Shown here piece after piece: positions 1-5,117 of a stretch of DNA of 5,451 bases; the first letter of the stretch is position 1; the number at the start of each line of letters is the position of its first letter. The notes under the pieces were generated by a model that saw only the letters and a list, made by a program, of their open reading frames with translations, searched no databases and was not told the DNA's origin. Source of the stretch: Chitinophagaceae bacterium (lineage in GTDB: Bacteria > Bacteroidota > Bacteroidia > Chitinophagales > Chitinophagaceae); the NCBI GenBank assembly GCA_025455205.1, contig JALOMZ010000168.1, positions 1 to 5,451 on the forward strand, given 5' to 3'. Made by a program: the position numbers and the translations under genes.

Positions 1-1
1 G

Positions 2-250
2 AGTGAAGAGAACGTGATTGAGTTCCCCAAGGAACAGATCCCTGCAGATATGCAACTGGAAGTGGGTATGGAACTGATGCTGCGCGACAATTTCGGTCGT
101 CCGGTACCTGTTACGGTGCATGCCATCGAAGAAAGCCATGTTCGCCTGGATGCCAACCACCAATTGGCTGGCAAGGAACTGGTTTTTGACATTGAACTGG
201 TAGAACTCAACGGAGAAAAAGGCGGTTCCAGAATCATCCTGCTCGACTGA
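2..250 (+). CDS. SlyD-type FKBP peptidyl-prolyl cis-trans isomerase, C-terminal part (5' end outside window)
   Basis: This reading frame is open from the first base, so the gene starts upstream. Only about the last 82 residues are visible, and the GTG at 14 is an internal Val codon rather than a start. SlyD/FkpB-type FKBPs catalyse proline isomerisation and act as folding chaperones, normally in the cytoplasm. The visible part matches the end of that family: a basic/aromatic entry (EFPKEQIP), an LEVGMEL turn, the GRPVPVTV strand, then the diagnostic DANHQLAGKELVFDIELVEL block, which closes the FKBP domain in SlyD proteins (family pattern NHxLAGxxLxFxxE). The tail is short (NGEKGGSRIILLD) and lacks the His/Cys-rich nickel-binding tail of E. 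coli SlyD, so a metal-storage role is unlikely. It converges with the PLP-enzyme gene across a 78-bp gap that holds an inverted repeat. The family call is firm; the exact subfamily is not. Confidence 0.9.
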   Translation, partial: SEENVIEFPKEQIPADMQLEVGMELMLRDNFGRPVPVTVHAIEESHVRLDANHQLAGKELVFDIELVELNGEKGGSRIILLD

Positions 251-271
251 TCATTCTGAGTATCACCAGGT

Positions 272-322
272 ATGAGGCAATGGTTGAGGCAATCTGTTTA
301 CGGACGGCCTCCATTGCCTCAT
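272..322. terminator. Perfect 12-bp inverted repeat in convergent gap, probable bidirectional terminator
   Basis: The arms atgaggcaatgg (272-283) and ccattgcctcat (311-322) are exact reverse complements with a 27-nt loop. They lie between two genes that converge (stops at 250 and 329). On the plus strand the hairpin is followed by a T-rich run (gtatttt) starting at 324, but not by a clean T-tract. The loop carries a second copy of tgaggcaat (285-293) that can pair with 313-321 instead, giving a shorter alternative hairpin with a 19-nt loop. The position and symmetry suggest termination from both sides. The long loop makes it weaker than a classic terminator. Confidence 0.55.
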
Positions 323-328
323 CGTATT

Positions 329-1399
329 TTATGGCAGTGGCAGGTCTATACAGGTGGCAGTCAAAGTTTTATTGATAACCGTAGCCAGGGCTTCCACATC
401 CTCCTTGGTGTGCAGTGCGGAAATGACCGCCCGGTTGAGGGCCGGGCCATGTGCATCGGGATAGGCAAAACTGGAAATGATCATCCTGTGCTGCCGGAAG
501 AAGGCTTCATCCATAAACGGGGGCAAACGCAGTATCGGCAATTGCGGATGCTGTGCAATGGGGGCACCATGGGGAAGCAGGGTATGCAGGTGCTGTATCA
601 GTTCCCGCAGCCTTGCCCGTTGCATCTGGAACAAGGCTTGATGATACAGCCATACATGCAGCAGGGCCGGTGGTGGCGGCGTGGTGGTGCCATACCAGGG
701 AGAATCGCGCAATTGCTGTAATCGTTCCGGGCTGCTGCAACAAACGATGCCACCCGTAAGATTCAGTGCTTTGCTGAGTGAGGCAGAGATGATGTATTCT
801 ATACCTTCTATGCGGGGAAGCAGGTGGCTGATGCCCTGGCCCTGCGGACCCAGCAGGCCCAGTCCATGGCTGTCGTCAATGATGCAGGTTAAAGGTCGCT
901 GTATCTGCTGCAGAAAGGAGAAGTCATGCACCTCCACCGTTAGTGGATTCACGGAATCGCTGAGCAGGTAAACCGCAGCTTCCGGTGGCAGTTGGTTGAT
1001 GGTGGCTGCGGTGGCAGCTGCCCAGGCATTAAAATCACCGGATGAACGGGTGCCGCAGGCAATGGCCGGATGACAGGCCGGCGCGCTGAATACATGGGCG
1101 CCGGCGGGTATGGTATGTACGGCAGCACGACCTGCCATGAAGCCGCTGCTGAATAATACGGCCCCGTTGCTGTTCGCCTGGGCTGCAAATGTCTGTTCCG
1201 CCTGCTCAAAGAGTGCCAGCCGGGTATTGCTGATACGGGCACTGGGAAACAGCCAGCCATATTGCTCTAAGGCATCCCGCAGGGCTTCCTGCAAGGCAGG
1301 CAGGTGGTGCATGCCCAGGTAGGAATATCCTGAAAAGAACAGGTATTCTGTATCCTGCATCATTACGGTGCGTCCGGGGGTGGCCTCCAGCGTATACAT
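329..1399 (-). CDS. Class I/II aminotransferase-fold PLP enzyme, divergent alpha-oxoamine synthase (BioF/KBL-like)
   Basis: This is a 356-residue PLP-dependent enzyme related to 8-amino-7-oxononanoate synthase (BioF) and glycine C-acetyltransferase, which condense an amino acid with an acyl-CoA. PLP-site residues are visible: His110 (ACHPAIACG, the ring-stacking His), Asp175 and His178 (IIDDSHGLGLLG, for the usual DEAHxxG), and Lys210 (SASLSKALNLTGG, the Schiff-base lysine). The fold start YLFFSGYSYLGMHHLPAL (about 19-36) matches the NYLGL region. The last part (AVISALHTKEDVEALATVI) matches the family C-terminus. The usual GSGGSR loop is replaced by FPSAR, and the usual SMDGD loop by a SVNPLTVE stretch, so the substrate is uncertain. 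The N-terminal helix (about 30-40 residues in BioF) is missing. I chose the ATG at 1399; the upstream TTG at 1459 falls inside a promoter-like element. No other biotin genes are nearby. Confidence 0.85.
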   Translation of the reverse strand: MYTLEATPGRTVMMQDTEYLFFSGYSYLGMHHLPALQEALRDALEQYGWLFPSARISNTRLALFEQAEQTFAAQANSNGAVLFSSGFMAGRAAVHTIPAGAHVFSAPACHPAIACGTRSSGDFNAWAAATAATINQLPPEAAVYLLSDSVNPLTVEVHDFSFLQQIQRPLTCIIDDSHGLGLLGPQGQGISHLLPRIEGIEYIISASLSKALNLTGGIVCCSSPERLQQLRDSPWYGTTTPPPPALLHVWLYHQALFQMQRARLRELIQHLHTLLPHGAPIAQHPQLPILRLPPFMDEAFFRQHRMIISSFAYPDAHGPALNRAVISALHTKEDVEALATVINKTLTATCIDLPLP

Positions 1400-1424
1400 G
1401 AAAAAAAGTAATGAATGATTAGTG

Positions 1425-1448
1425 CCGGCTGAAGATGTTATCAGTCGG
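1425..1448 (-). other. Hairpin in the presumed 5' UTR of the PLP-enzyme gene
   Basis: Arms 1425-1432 and 1441-1448 form an 8-bp stem with one G-U pair and an 8-nt loop. On the minus strand it is followed by an A/T-rich, unstructured stretch with a T7 run that leads to the ATG at 1399. If transcription starts just downstream of the TACATTTG element at 1464-1457, this hairpin sits at the very 5' end of the mRNA. It could protect the transcript. The alternative, a terminator for the upstream protease gene, is less likely because the T-run is about 17 nt away from the stem. Confidence 0.35.
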
Positions 1449-1456
1449 ATAGGTCC

Positions 1457-1464
1457 CAAATGTA
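1457..1464 (-). promoter_or_regulatory. Candidate Bacteroidota -7 promoter element (TACATTTG)
   Basis: The minus strand reads TACATTTG, a full match to the Bacteroidota sigma-factor -7 consensus TAnnTTTG. It lies about 58 bp before the ATG at 1399. I see no convincing TTG/TTTG -33 element at the expected 19-21 bp upstream, so this rests on the -7 match and the position alone. It would give the PLP-enzyme gene its own transcript. Confidence 0.4.
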
Positions 1465-1492
1465 AGGAAACAGGCTGCTGCTACTGGCCGGT

Positions 1493-2380
1493 TCAGTCTT
1501 CCTCATAATACCTTACTCCGTGTTCCTTCAGAAATGCCTTGATGGCTGAAGCATGAATGCATTGGCCAAGGTGCAGGAAGGAATAGTCGTTGATATGCCT
1601 TTGTTTGCCGCCAATCAGCACTTCTTTGTTCTCGATGTCAAATCCCAGGTGCATGTGCTTGGTACTGAACTGCATGCCATACACCACGCCCCGCTCATCA
1701 AACAGGGGACCGCCGCTCTGGCCCCGCAGGCCGGGCGTGCTGAGTTCGATGCCATATACGCCATGGGCATCGGCCAGGTGCCTGGTAATCATGCCTTCCA
1801 GGGGAAACCGGGGCGTATGGATATTGCCGGCCTGTGTCCATTCTATGTCATCTGCCTGCTCGTGGTAGCGGAAATTGGTGAACTCGGGAAAGGGAAATCC
1901 AAGGCGGCATAAGAACTTGCCCTGCTTCACCCGGCTGTCATCCCTGATGAAAACGGCATGGCCGGTATAGGCCAGTTGGTTGTAGTCATTGAATTTGAGA
2001 ATGGCCAGGTCGTAGCTGGGATGGAGGTGCCAGTTAAAGCCGGACATCTGGTCTACACAATTCAGGAAATTGTTCTTCAGCTGGATGGTGGTTTCCGGCT
2101 TGTAGCCGTATTTCAGCTCCAGTCCCAAAAGTGATTTTTTGTGTTTGTGATCGCGGGGTAGTTTCTGTCTGTCCTGGCGGAAATTGTTATACCGGCTGTT
2201 GATGTTGTCTGCAGAGGCCAGCATTTCCACCACATGCTTGCAGGTTACCGCATACCCCTCCTCATTTACGAAAAAAAGCGTGGAGCATCCCGGCAGTATC
2301 TGGTTGCCTCCATAGGTGCGGGAAATGGAATGGATGGGGCGGGTGAAACCGGCTGCGGCTTCGATGGCTTCAACGAACAT
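1493..2380 (-). CDS. Trypsin-like (chymotrypsin-fold) serine protease, no signal peptide
   Basis: This 295-residue protein carries the chymotrypsin-fold catalytic triad in the right order: His49 in YAVTCKHVVEM, Asp124 in SYDLAILKF, and Ser222 in GLRGQSGGPLFDERGVVYGM. The oxyanion-hole GxSGGP motif and the strand after it are intact, so it should be active. The N-terminus (MFVEAIEAAAGFTRPIHSI) is not a signal peptide and there is no membrane segment, so the sequence points to a cytoplasmic protein. The His-Asp interval (75 residues) is long for the fold and holds a basic, probably exposed stretch near residues 63-84 (FRQDRQKLPRDHKHKKS). No PDZ domain follows, unlike DegP/HtrA proteases. Its substrate cannot be told from the sequence. 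It lies 86 bp downstream of the outer-membrane protein gene on the same strand, with no clear terminator between them, so co-transcription is possible. Confidence 0.85.
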   Translation of the reverse strand: MFVEAIEAAAGFTRPIHSISRTYGGNQILPGCSTLFFVNEEGYAVTCKHVVEMLASADNINSRYNNFRQDRQKLPRDHKHKKSLLGLELKYGYKPETTIQLKNNFLNCVDQMSGFNWHLHPSYDLAILKFNDYNQLAYTGHAVFIRDDSRVKQGKFLCRLGFPFPEFTNFRYHEQADDIEWTQAGNIHTPRFPLEGMITRHLADAHGVYGIELSTPGLRGQSGGPLFDERGVVYGMQFSTKHMHLGFDIENKEVLIGGKQRHINDYSFLHLGQCIHASAIKAFLKEHGVRYYEED

Positions 2381-2466
2381 AGGCTGGTTTTGATGTCTCC
2401 TGAAGGTAAGATGTTAGTTTCAATGCTGCGGGCTGTTGTTTTGCTTGTGCCACGGGATGAGGTTTG

Positions 2467-3147
2467 TCAGGGTGACTTTCGAGTAGCTGAATTGCCCGTT
2501 GTATATGGCCTATGCAATATGAAACGAACGGAAATATCCCATATGCGGGAAGGCGTTTCATTGTGCAGTGTTTGGCCTGTGGTGGCTTTCAGGTTGCCCA
2601 GCCAGGTTTGGTACCAGGAAATTTGGGGTACAATGTAGAAGGCGTTGGAAACATGGATCTCATACCCGGCTTGCATAACGGTTGTGAACCCCAGGGTAAC
2701 GAATGAACTGAGGGTGGAATCGCCCTGATCGGTGTATACGGGTTGTGAAGGGGTTGCAAAATGGTTGCCCCAACCGCCGCCAACTTTTAAATACAGGGGC
2801 TGATGCCTTATGGGCAGGTAAGAACCTGTCAGCAATAACATCATGCGGGATGGGCCCACGGTTTCATCGGGAAAGCCATATTCATCGGTTGAAACCAGCG
2901 GTTTTGCCGTCCAGTAGTATATTTCAAAGGCTGCTTTCCATTTGCTGTTGAAACGTGCGCCCAATTCAGCGGCAAAAGACAGGCCTCCCATGGTAGCAGA
3001 TTCTCCGCACGGGATGCAAACACCATTGGCGCTGCCATAACCTGTTCCCAACCCAAGTACTGCGCTGGCAGGCTTTGAATCTGTCTGGGCCTGGCTGTTT
3101 TGCAGAAGGCAGAAGGCAAGGAAAACGGAAATTGCTTTGGCTGGCAT
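2467..3147 (-). CDS. Predicted outer-membrane beta-barrel protein with signal peptide
   Basis: The 226-residue product begins with a Sec signal peptide: Lys4, a hydrophobic core ISVFLAFCLL, and a likely cleavage after SQA (residue 20), leaving QTDSKP. The mature part alternates aromatic/glycine-rich strands typical of small Bacteroidota outer-membrane barrels: GLSFAAELGARF, KWKAAFEIYYW, SRMMLLLTGSYLPI, PLYLKVGGGWGNHF, FVTLGFTTVMQAGYEI, AFYIVPQISWY and RIWDISVRF. It probably has about 8 strands. No enzymatic motif is seen and I cannot name a function. Two features are odd. A CIPC pair (Cys44, Cys47) lies in the first loop. The last strand, which usually ends the protein on an aromatic residue, is followed by a hydrophilic tail of about 17 residues. 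The ATG at 3147 is chosen because it places the signal peptide at the N-terminus. Confidence 0.75.
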   Translation of the reverse strand: MPAKAISVFLAFCLLQNSQAQTDSKPASAVLGLGTGYGSANGVCIPCGESATMGGLSFAAELGARFNSKWKAAFEIYYWTAKPLVSTDEYGFPDETVGPSRMMLLLTGSYLPIRHQPLYLKVGGGWGNHFATPSQPVYTDQGDSTLSSFVTLGFTTVMQAGYEIHVSNAFYIVPQISWYQTWLGNLKATTGQTLHNETPSRIWDISVRFILHRPYTTGNSATRKSP

Positions 3148-3167
3148 TTGCAGCGATAATTGCTTAT

Positions 3168-3175
3168 GAAATGTA
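3168..3175 (-). promoter_or_regulatory. Weak candidate -7 promoter element (TACATTTC) for the outer-membrane protein gene
   Basis: The minus strand reads TACATTTC, 7 of 8 with the Bacteroidota TAnnTTTG element, about 20 bp before the ATG at 3147. A TTTT run lies about 19 bp further upstream where TTTG would be expected. This is a poor but reasonably placed match. Confidence 0.22.
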
Positions 3176-3286
3176 CACTGCCTGTGGTGCTTGGAAAATG
3201 ATAACCATTAAGGTGCTTCATGACATTTCAGGAGCACGAATGGCTTTTTGATCATGTGCTACCCTTGCTTTTCAGGAATGGCGGGC

Positions 3287-3628
3287 TCAGATCATTTCCC
3301 TGTCGCGGGAGGCCAGAAAGCACAACCCGATGAGCAGGGCAGGAGCGGCGTACACAGCCACCATCACCCAGTCGTCGAAATACCAGAAATAAGCCGTCAT
3401 CAACAACGAACCTGCAATCATCATCCATCCGCCCGAAACAGGTTTCTGCCAGGCGGCAAAGTAGCCAAAGAAGGGGATGGCCATCAGCAACAGGAGCGGG
3501 ATCATGTTGCCAGGGGCAACGCCCTGCAACAGTGGCCAGCCCTGTCCCAGCAGGAAGGCGCCAAAGAGCAGGGTAACAAGCAGGCCGCCCAGGCGACCTG
3601 TCCACATCAACCAGGTGTGCTTGATCAT
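3287..3628 (-). CDS. Small four-helix integral membrane protein of unknown function
   Basis: The 113-residue product is almost entirely hydrophobic, with four likely membrane helices at about residues 13-32, 42-60, 65-83 and 87-105. It has short loops and a charged C-terminus (ASRDREMI). The opening MIKHTWLMWTGRLGG, with a Trp/Arg pair just before helix 1, resembles small uncharacterised Bacteroidota membrane proteins that start with a W-x-x-R-I/L pattern. I recall that group as DUF7670-like, but this is from memory and unverified. No catalytic or binding motif is visible. The ATG at 3628 is preferred over the upstream in-frame ATG at 3658, which would add MALPCCQSCR. The start at 3628 gives a clean positive-inside first helix, and it overlaps the stop of a tiny upstream ORF by ATGA. 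The gene diverges from the Ldh-family gene. Confidence 0.65.
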   Translation of the reverse strand: MIKHTWLMWTGRLGGLLVTLLFGAFLLGQGWPLLQGVAPGNMIPLLLLMAIPFFGYFAAWQKPVSGGWMMIAGSLLMTAYFWYFDDWVMVAVYAAPALLIGLCFLASRDREMI

Positions 3629-3708
3629 ACGGCAGCTTTGACAGCAAGGTAATGCCATGCGCTGCCGGCAGCAATGATGGAAATCATGGTTGGCAGGGGC
3701 TTTTTCAT
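3625..3708 (-). CDS. Possible 27-residue peptide ORF, overlapping the membrane-protein start by ATGA
   Basis: An ORF too short for normal gene calling starts with ATG-AAA-AAG at 3708, a common Bacteroidota start context, and encodes MKKPLPTMISIIAAGSAWHY followed by LAVKAAV. Its TGA stop overlaps the ATG of the membrane-protein gene at 3628 in an ATGA arrangement, which often marks translational coupling. The peptide has two lysines followed by a moderately hydrophobic stretch, so it could be a tiny membrane peptide or just a leader. I know of no family for it and there is no clear promoter or SD upstream. It may be chance. Confidence 0.25.
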   Translation of the reverse strand: MKKPLPTMISIIAAGSAWHYLAVKAAV

Positions 3709-3754
3709 ATTACGGTGGTGTTTAATGAATGGGGGCGCGTGGCGTTTGTTGACA

Positions 3755-3782
3755 CGGCATGATCTGCCGCAAGCCGGGGCTT
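3755..3782. promoter_or_regulatory. Two adjacent short inverted repeats in the divergent promoter region
   Basis: CGGCA (3755-3759) and TGCCG (3765-3769) are inverted with a 5-bp gap. AAGCC (3771-3775) and GGCTT (3778-3782) are inverted with a 2-bp gap. Both lie 15-42 bp before the ATG at 3797, in the region shared with the divergent membrane-protein gene. They could be operator half-sites, but 5-bp arms are common by chance. Confidence 0.2.
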
Positions 3783-3796
3783 CTTACCTTGCGCCC

Positions 3797-4873
3797 ATGG
3801 AAACGGTGTTTAGTTACGAGCATTTGCATCAGTATACCCTGGGTACTTTTCTGGCCATGGGTTGCCCGCAAGACGATGCCCTGCTGGCCACAGAAGTGCT
3901 GCTGCGGGCAGACTTGCGGGGTATAGACAGTCACGGTATTGCCCGGTTGAGCGGATACTGGCGCCTGTTTGAAGCCGGCCGCATCAACCCGTCTGCCCAT
4001 GTACGGGTGGTGCATGAAACCCCCAGCACTGCTACGGTGGATGGCGATAGGGGCCTGGGCCTGGTGGTAGCTCCCAAGGCCATGCGGATAGCCATATCCA
4101 AGGCAGAAATGGTGGGCAGCGGCTGGGTAAGCGTGCGCAACAGCAATCATTTTGGCATTGCAGGCTACCACGCCATGATGGCGCTGGAAAAGGATATGAT
4201 TGGCTGGGCCATGACCAATGCCAGCGCCCTGGTTACCCCTACTTTCTCCAAAGAAAAAATGCTGGGTACCAACCCCATTTGTGTGGCCATCCCCGCTGGC
4301 GCTGAAGCCCCCTTTGTGGCTGATTTTGCCACCACCACCGCCGCCAACGGTAAACTGGAGATCCTGCAGCGCAAGAACGCCGAAGCACCCCTGGGTTGGG
4401 TGCAGGATGCCGCTGGACAACCCACCACCGATGCCAACGCCCTCAAAAAAGGAGGTGCTCTGCTGCCGCTGGGCGGCGACCGAGAGCATGGAAGCCATAA
4501 AGGCTATGCCCTGGGCAGCATAGTGGATATTTTCAGTGCCGTGCTCAGTGGCGCCAGCTATGGTCCCTGGGCACCACCCTTTCCGGCCTATGTGCCCATG
4601 CCGGAAAACATGCCGGGCGATGGGCTGGGCCATTTCCTGGGTGCTATGCGCATAGACGGGTTCCGCCCGGCCAGTGAATTCAAGGAGCATATGGACAACT
4701 GGATCAGGCGCTTTCATGCCGCCCAGCCGGCAGATCCCACCCAGCCCGTGCTGGTACCCGGCGATCCGGAGCGGGAAATGGAAGCCCTGCGCAGCCGGGA
4801 GGGCATTCCCCTGGTGGATGCCGTGGTGGCCGACCTCCAGGCCCTGGGCGAAAAAACGGGGTTGCGTTTGTAA
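3797..4873 (+). CDS. Ldh-family NAD(P)-dependent oxidoreductase (malate/L-lactate dehydrogenase-like)
   Basis: This 358-residue protein belongs to the Ldh/YbiC/AllD family, which uses NAD(P) to reduce 2-oxo acids or oxidise 2-hydroxy acids (malate, lactate, sulfolactate, ureidoglycolate) or, in DpkA-like members, cyclic imines. It is not the Rossmann-fold LDH family. Family motifs in order: LLRADLRGIDSHGIARL (about 35-51, with the catalytic Ser45-His46 pair), GDRGLGLVVAPKAM (83-96), VRNSNHFGIAGYHAM (113-127), GTNPICVAIP (157-166), FVADFATTTAANGKLE (173-188), GSHKGYALGSIVDIFSAVLSGASYG (232-256) and GHFLGAMRIDGF (278-289). The length is normal and no key motif is missing. The substrate cannot be deduced. 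The ATG at 3797 is chosen because METVFSYEHLHQYTL is the usual family start; in-frame ATGs upstream would add 41 residues unlike the family. It diverges from the small membrane-protein gene. It is probably cytoplasmic. Confidence 0.92.
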   Translation: METVFSYEHLHQYTLGTFLAMGCPQDDALLATEVLLRADLRGIDSHGIARLSGYWRLFEAGRINPSAHVRVVHETPSTATVDGDRGLGLVVAPKAMRIAISKAEMVGSGWVSVRNSNHFGIAGYHAMMALEKDMIGWAMTNASALVTPTFSKEKMLGTNPICVAIPAGAEAPFVADFATTTAANGKLEILQRKNAEAPLGWVQDAAGQPTTDANALKKGGALLPLGGDREHGSHKGYALGSIVDIFSAVLSGASYGPWAPPFPAYVPMPENMPGDGLGHFLGAMRIDGFRPASEFKEHMDNWIRRFHAAQPADPTQPVLVPGDPEREMEALRSREGIPLVDAVVADLQALGEKTGLRL

Positions 4874-4891
4874 ACCCGCCGCGCCTATGTT

Positions 4892-4909
4892 GCCAGCCCA
4901 CAGGGTGGC
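4892..4909 (+). other. Small hairpin just after the Ldh-family stop
   Basis: GCCA (4892-4895) plus CCC (4897-4899) pair with GGG (4903-4905) plus TGGC (4906-4909), with one bulged G and an ACA loop. It lies 19 nt after the stop at 4873 and has no T-tract, so it is not a classic terminator. It may mark or stabilise the 3' end of the oxidoreductase mRNA. Confidence 0.3.
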
Positions 4910-4984
4910 CGGAGGAAAAGGTTTGCTGCTGTGCACCTGTTATCCAAAGTCCTGCACTAATTCATCCAACACAAAAGACAATAA

Positions 4985-4997
4985 TACCTTTACTTTG
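4985..4997 (+). promoter_or_regulatory. Candidate promoter for aspartate kinase (TACCTTTA / TACTTTG)
   Basis: The string tacctttactttg contains TACCTTTA (7 of 8 with the Bacteroidota -7 element TAnnTTTG) and an overlapping TACTTTG that is one base short. It sits in a locally A/T-rich patch (4957-5010). No clear TTTG -33 element is found upstream. I see no better match between here and the ATG at 5141. If it is used, the terminator at 5017-5048 lies inside the leader of the aspartate kinase mRNA. Confidence 0.3.
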
Positions 4998-5016
4998 TGA
5001 CCCGCTTTAAAATGCT

Positions 5017-5048
5017 TGCCTGCAGCCTTGTGCTGCGGGCAGTTTTTT
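5017..5048 (+). terminator. Intrinsic terminator between the Ldh-family and aspartate kinase genes (possible attenuator)
   Basis: TGCCTGCAG (5017-5025) pairs with CTGCGGGCA (5033-5041) over 9 bp with one G-U, around a 7-nt loop. A T6 tract follows at 5043-5048. This is the best intrinsic terminator in the window. It lies 143 nt after the Ldh-family stop and 93 nt before the aspartate kinase start. It either ends the oxidoreductase transcript or, if the promoter at about 4985-4997 is real, sits in the kinase leader as an attenuator. Confidence 0.7.
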
Positions 5049-5071
5049 AGGTGGCAGGTACAAGATTTTTT
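5027..5071 (+). other. Second overlapping hairpin with its own T6 tract
   Basis: CTTGTGCT (5027-5034) can pair with GGTACAAG (5057-5064): 8 bp with two G-U pairs and a 22-nt loop. An A and a T6 tract follow (5066-5071). It uses bases from the loop and right arm of the 5017-5041 stem, so the two hairpins exclude each other. It is weaker than the first; it could be a backup terminator or an alternative fold. Confidence 0.3.
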
Positions 5072-5084
5072 CACCATAATTGAA

Positions 5085-5117
5085 GGGCTGCCGGCAAGAC
5101 TTCCTGCAGGCAGTCCC
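5085..5117 (+). other. Third leader hairpin just upstream of the aspartate kinase start
   Basis: GGGCTGCC (5085-5092) pairs with GGCAG (5109-5113) and CCC (5115-5117) across one bulged T, giving an 8-bp stem with a 16-nt loop. It ends 23 nt before the ATG at 5141. It could affect translation initiation. There is no T-tract, so it is not a terminator. Confidence 0.3.

Larger units (their letters stand above)
4887..5000 (+). other. Possible leader-peptide ORF upstream of aspartate kinase
   Basis: A mini-ORF in the aspartate kinase leader ends with TGA at 4998-5000, 17 nt before the terminator stem. It can start at the ATG at 4887 (37 residues). Alternatively it starts at the TTG at 4923 (25 residues), which has GGAGGA at 4911-4916, about 7 nt before it; that spacing suits an SD, which is otherwise rare in this window. 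The last 14 codons spell TNSSNTKDNNTFTL, with four Thr and four Asn codons, both aspartate-family amino acids. This could be an attenuator leader peptide, but the Thr density is modest compared with enterobacterial thrL. The reading is speculative. Confidence 0.2.

Noticed and set aside
272..721. A 149-codon plus-strand ORF opposite the PLP-enzyme gene
   Set aside because: It overlaps the conserved C-terminal half of the PLP enzyme and begins inside the terminator-like repeat; the product resembles no family.
1553..1912. A 119-codon plus-strand ORF opposite the protease
   Set aside because: It lies over the catalytic Ser region of the protease, which is clearly the real coding strand.
2234..2638. 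A 134-codon plus-strand ORF crossing the gap between the protease and outer-membrane protein genes
   Set aside because: It overlaps the supported N-terminus of the protease and the C-terminus of the barrel protein, and the product has no recognisable feature.
3186..3260. Repeated GTGCT/AGCAC words (ggtgctt at 3186 and 3212; AGCAC at 3233; GTGCT at 3256) before the outer-membrane protein gene
   Set aside because: The words are only 5-7 bp, the spacing is irregular and no stable hairpin or T-tract results; most likely chance.
3674..3796. A 41-residue N-terminal extension of the Ldh-family protein
   Set aside because: The frame is open but the residues do not resemble the family, while METVFSYEH at 3797 matches the usual family start. 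The region is better read as intergenic.
3722..4936. A 404-codon open frame on the minus strand opposite the whole Ldh-family gene
   Set aside because: The plus-strand frame matches the Ldh family along its full length. The antisense product is low-complexity in places (Gly/His-rich) with no recognisable fold. Long antisense frames are expected in GC-rich genes.
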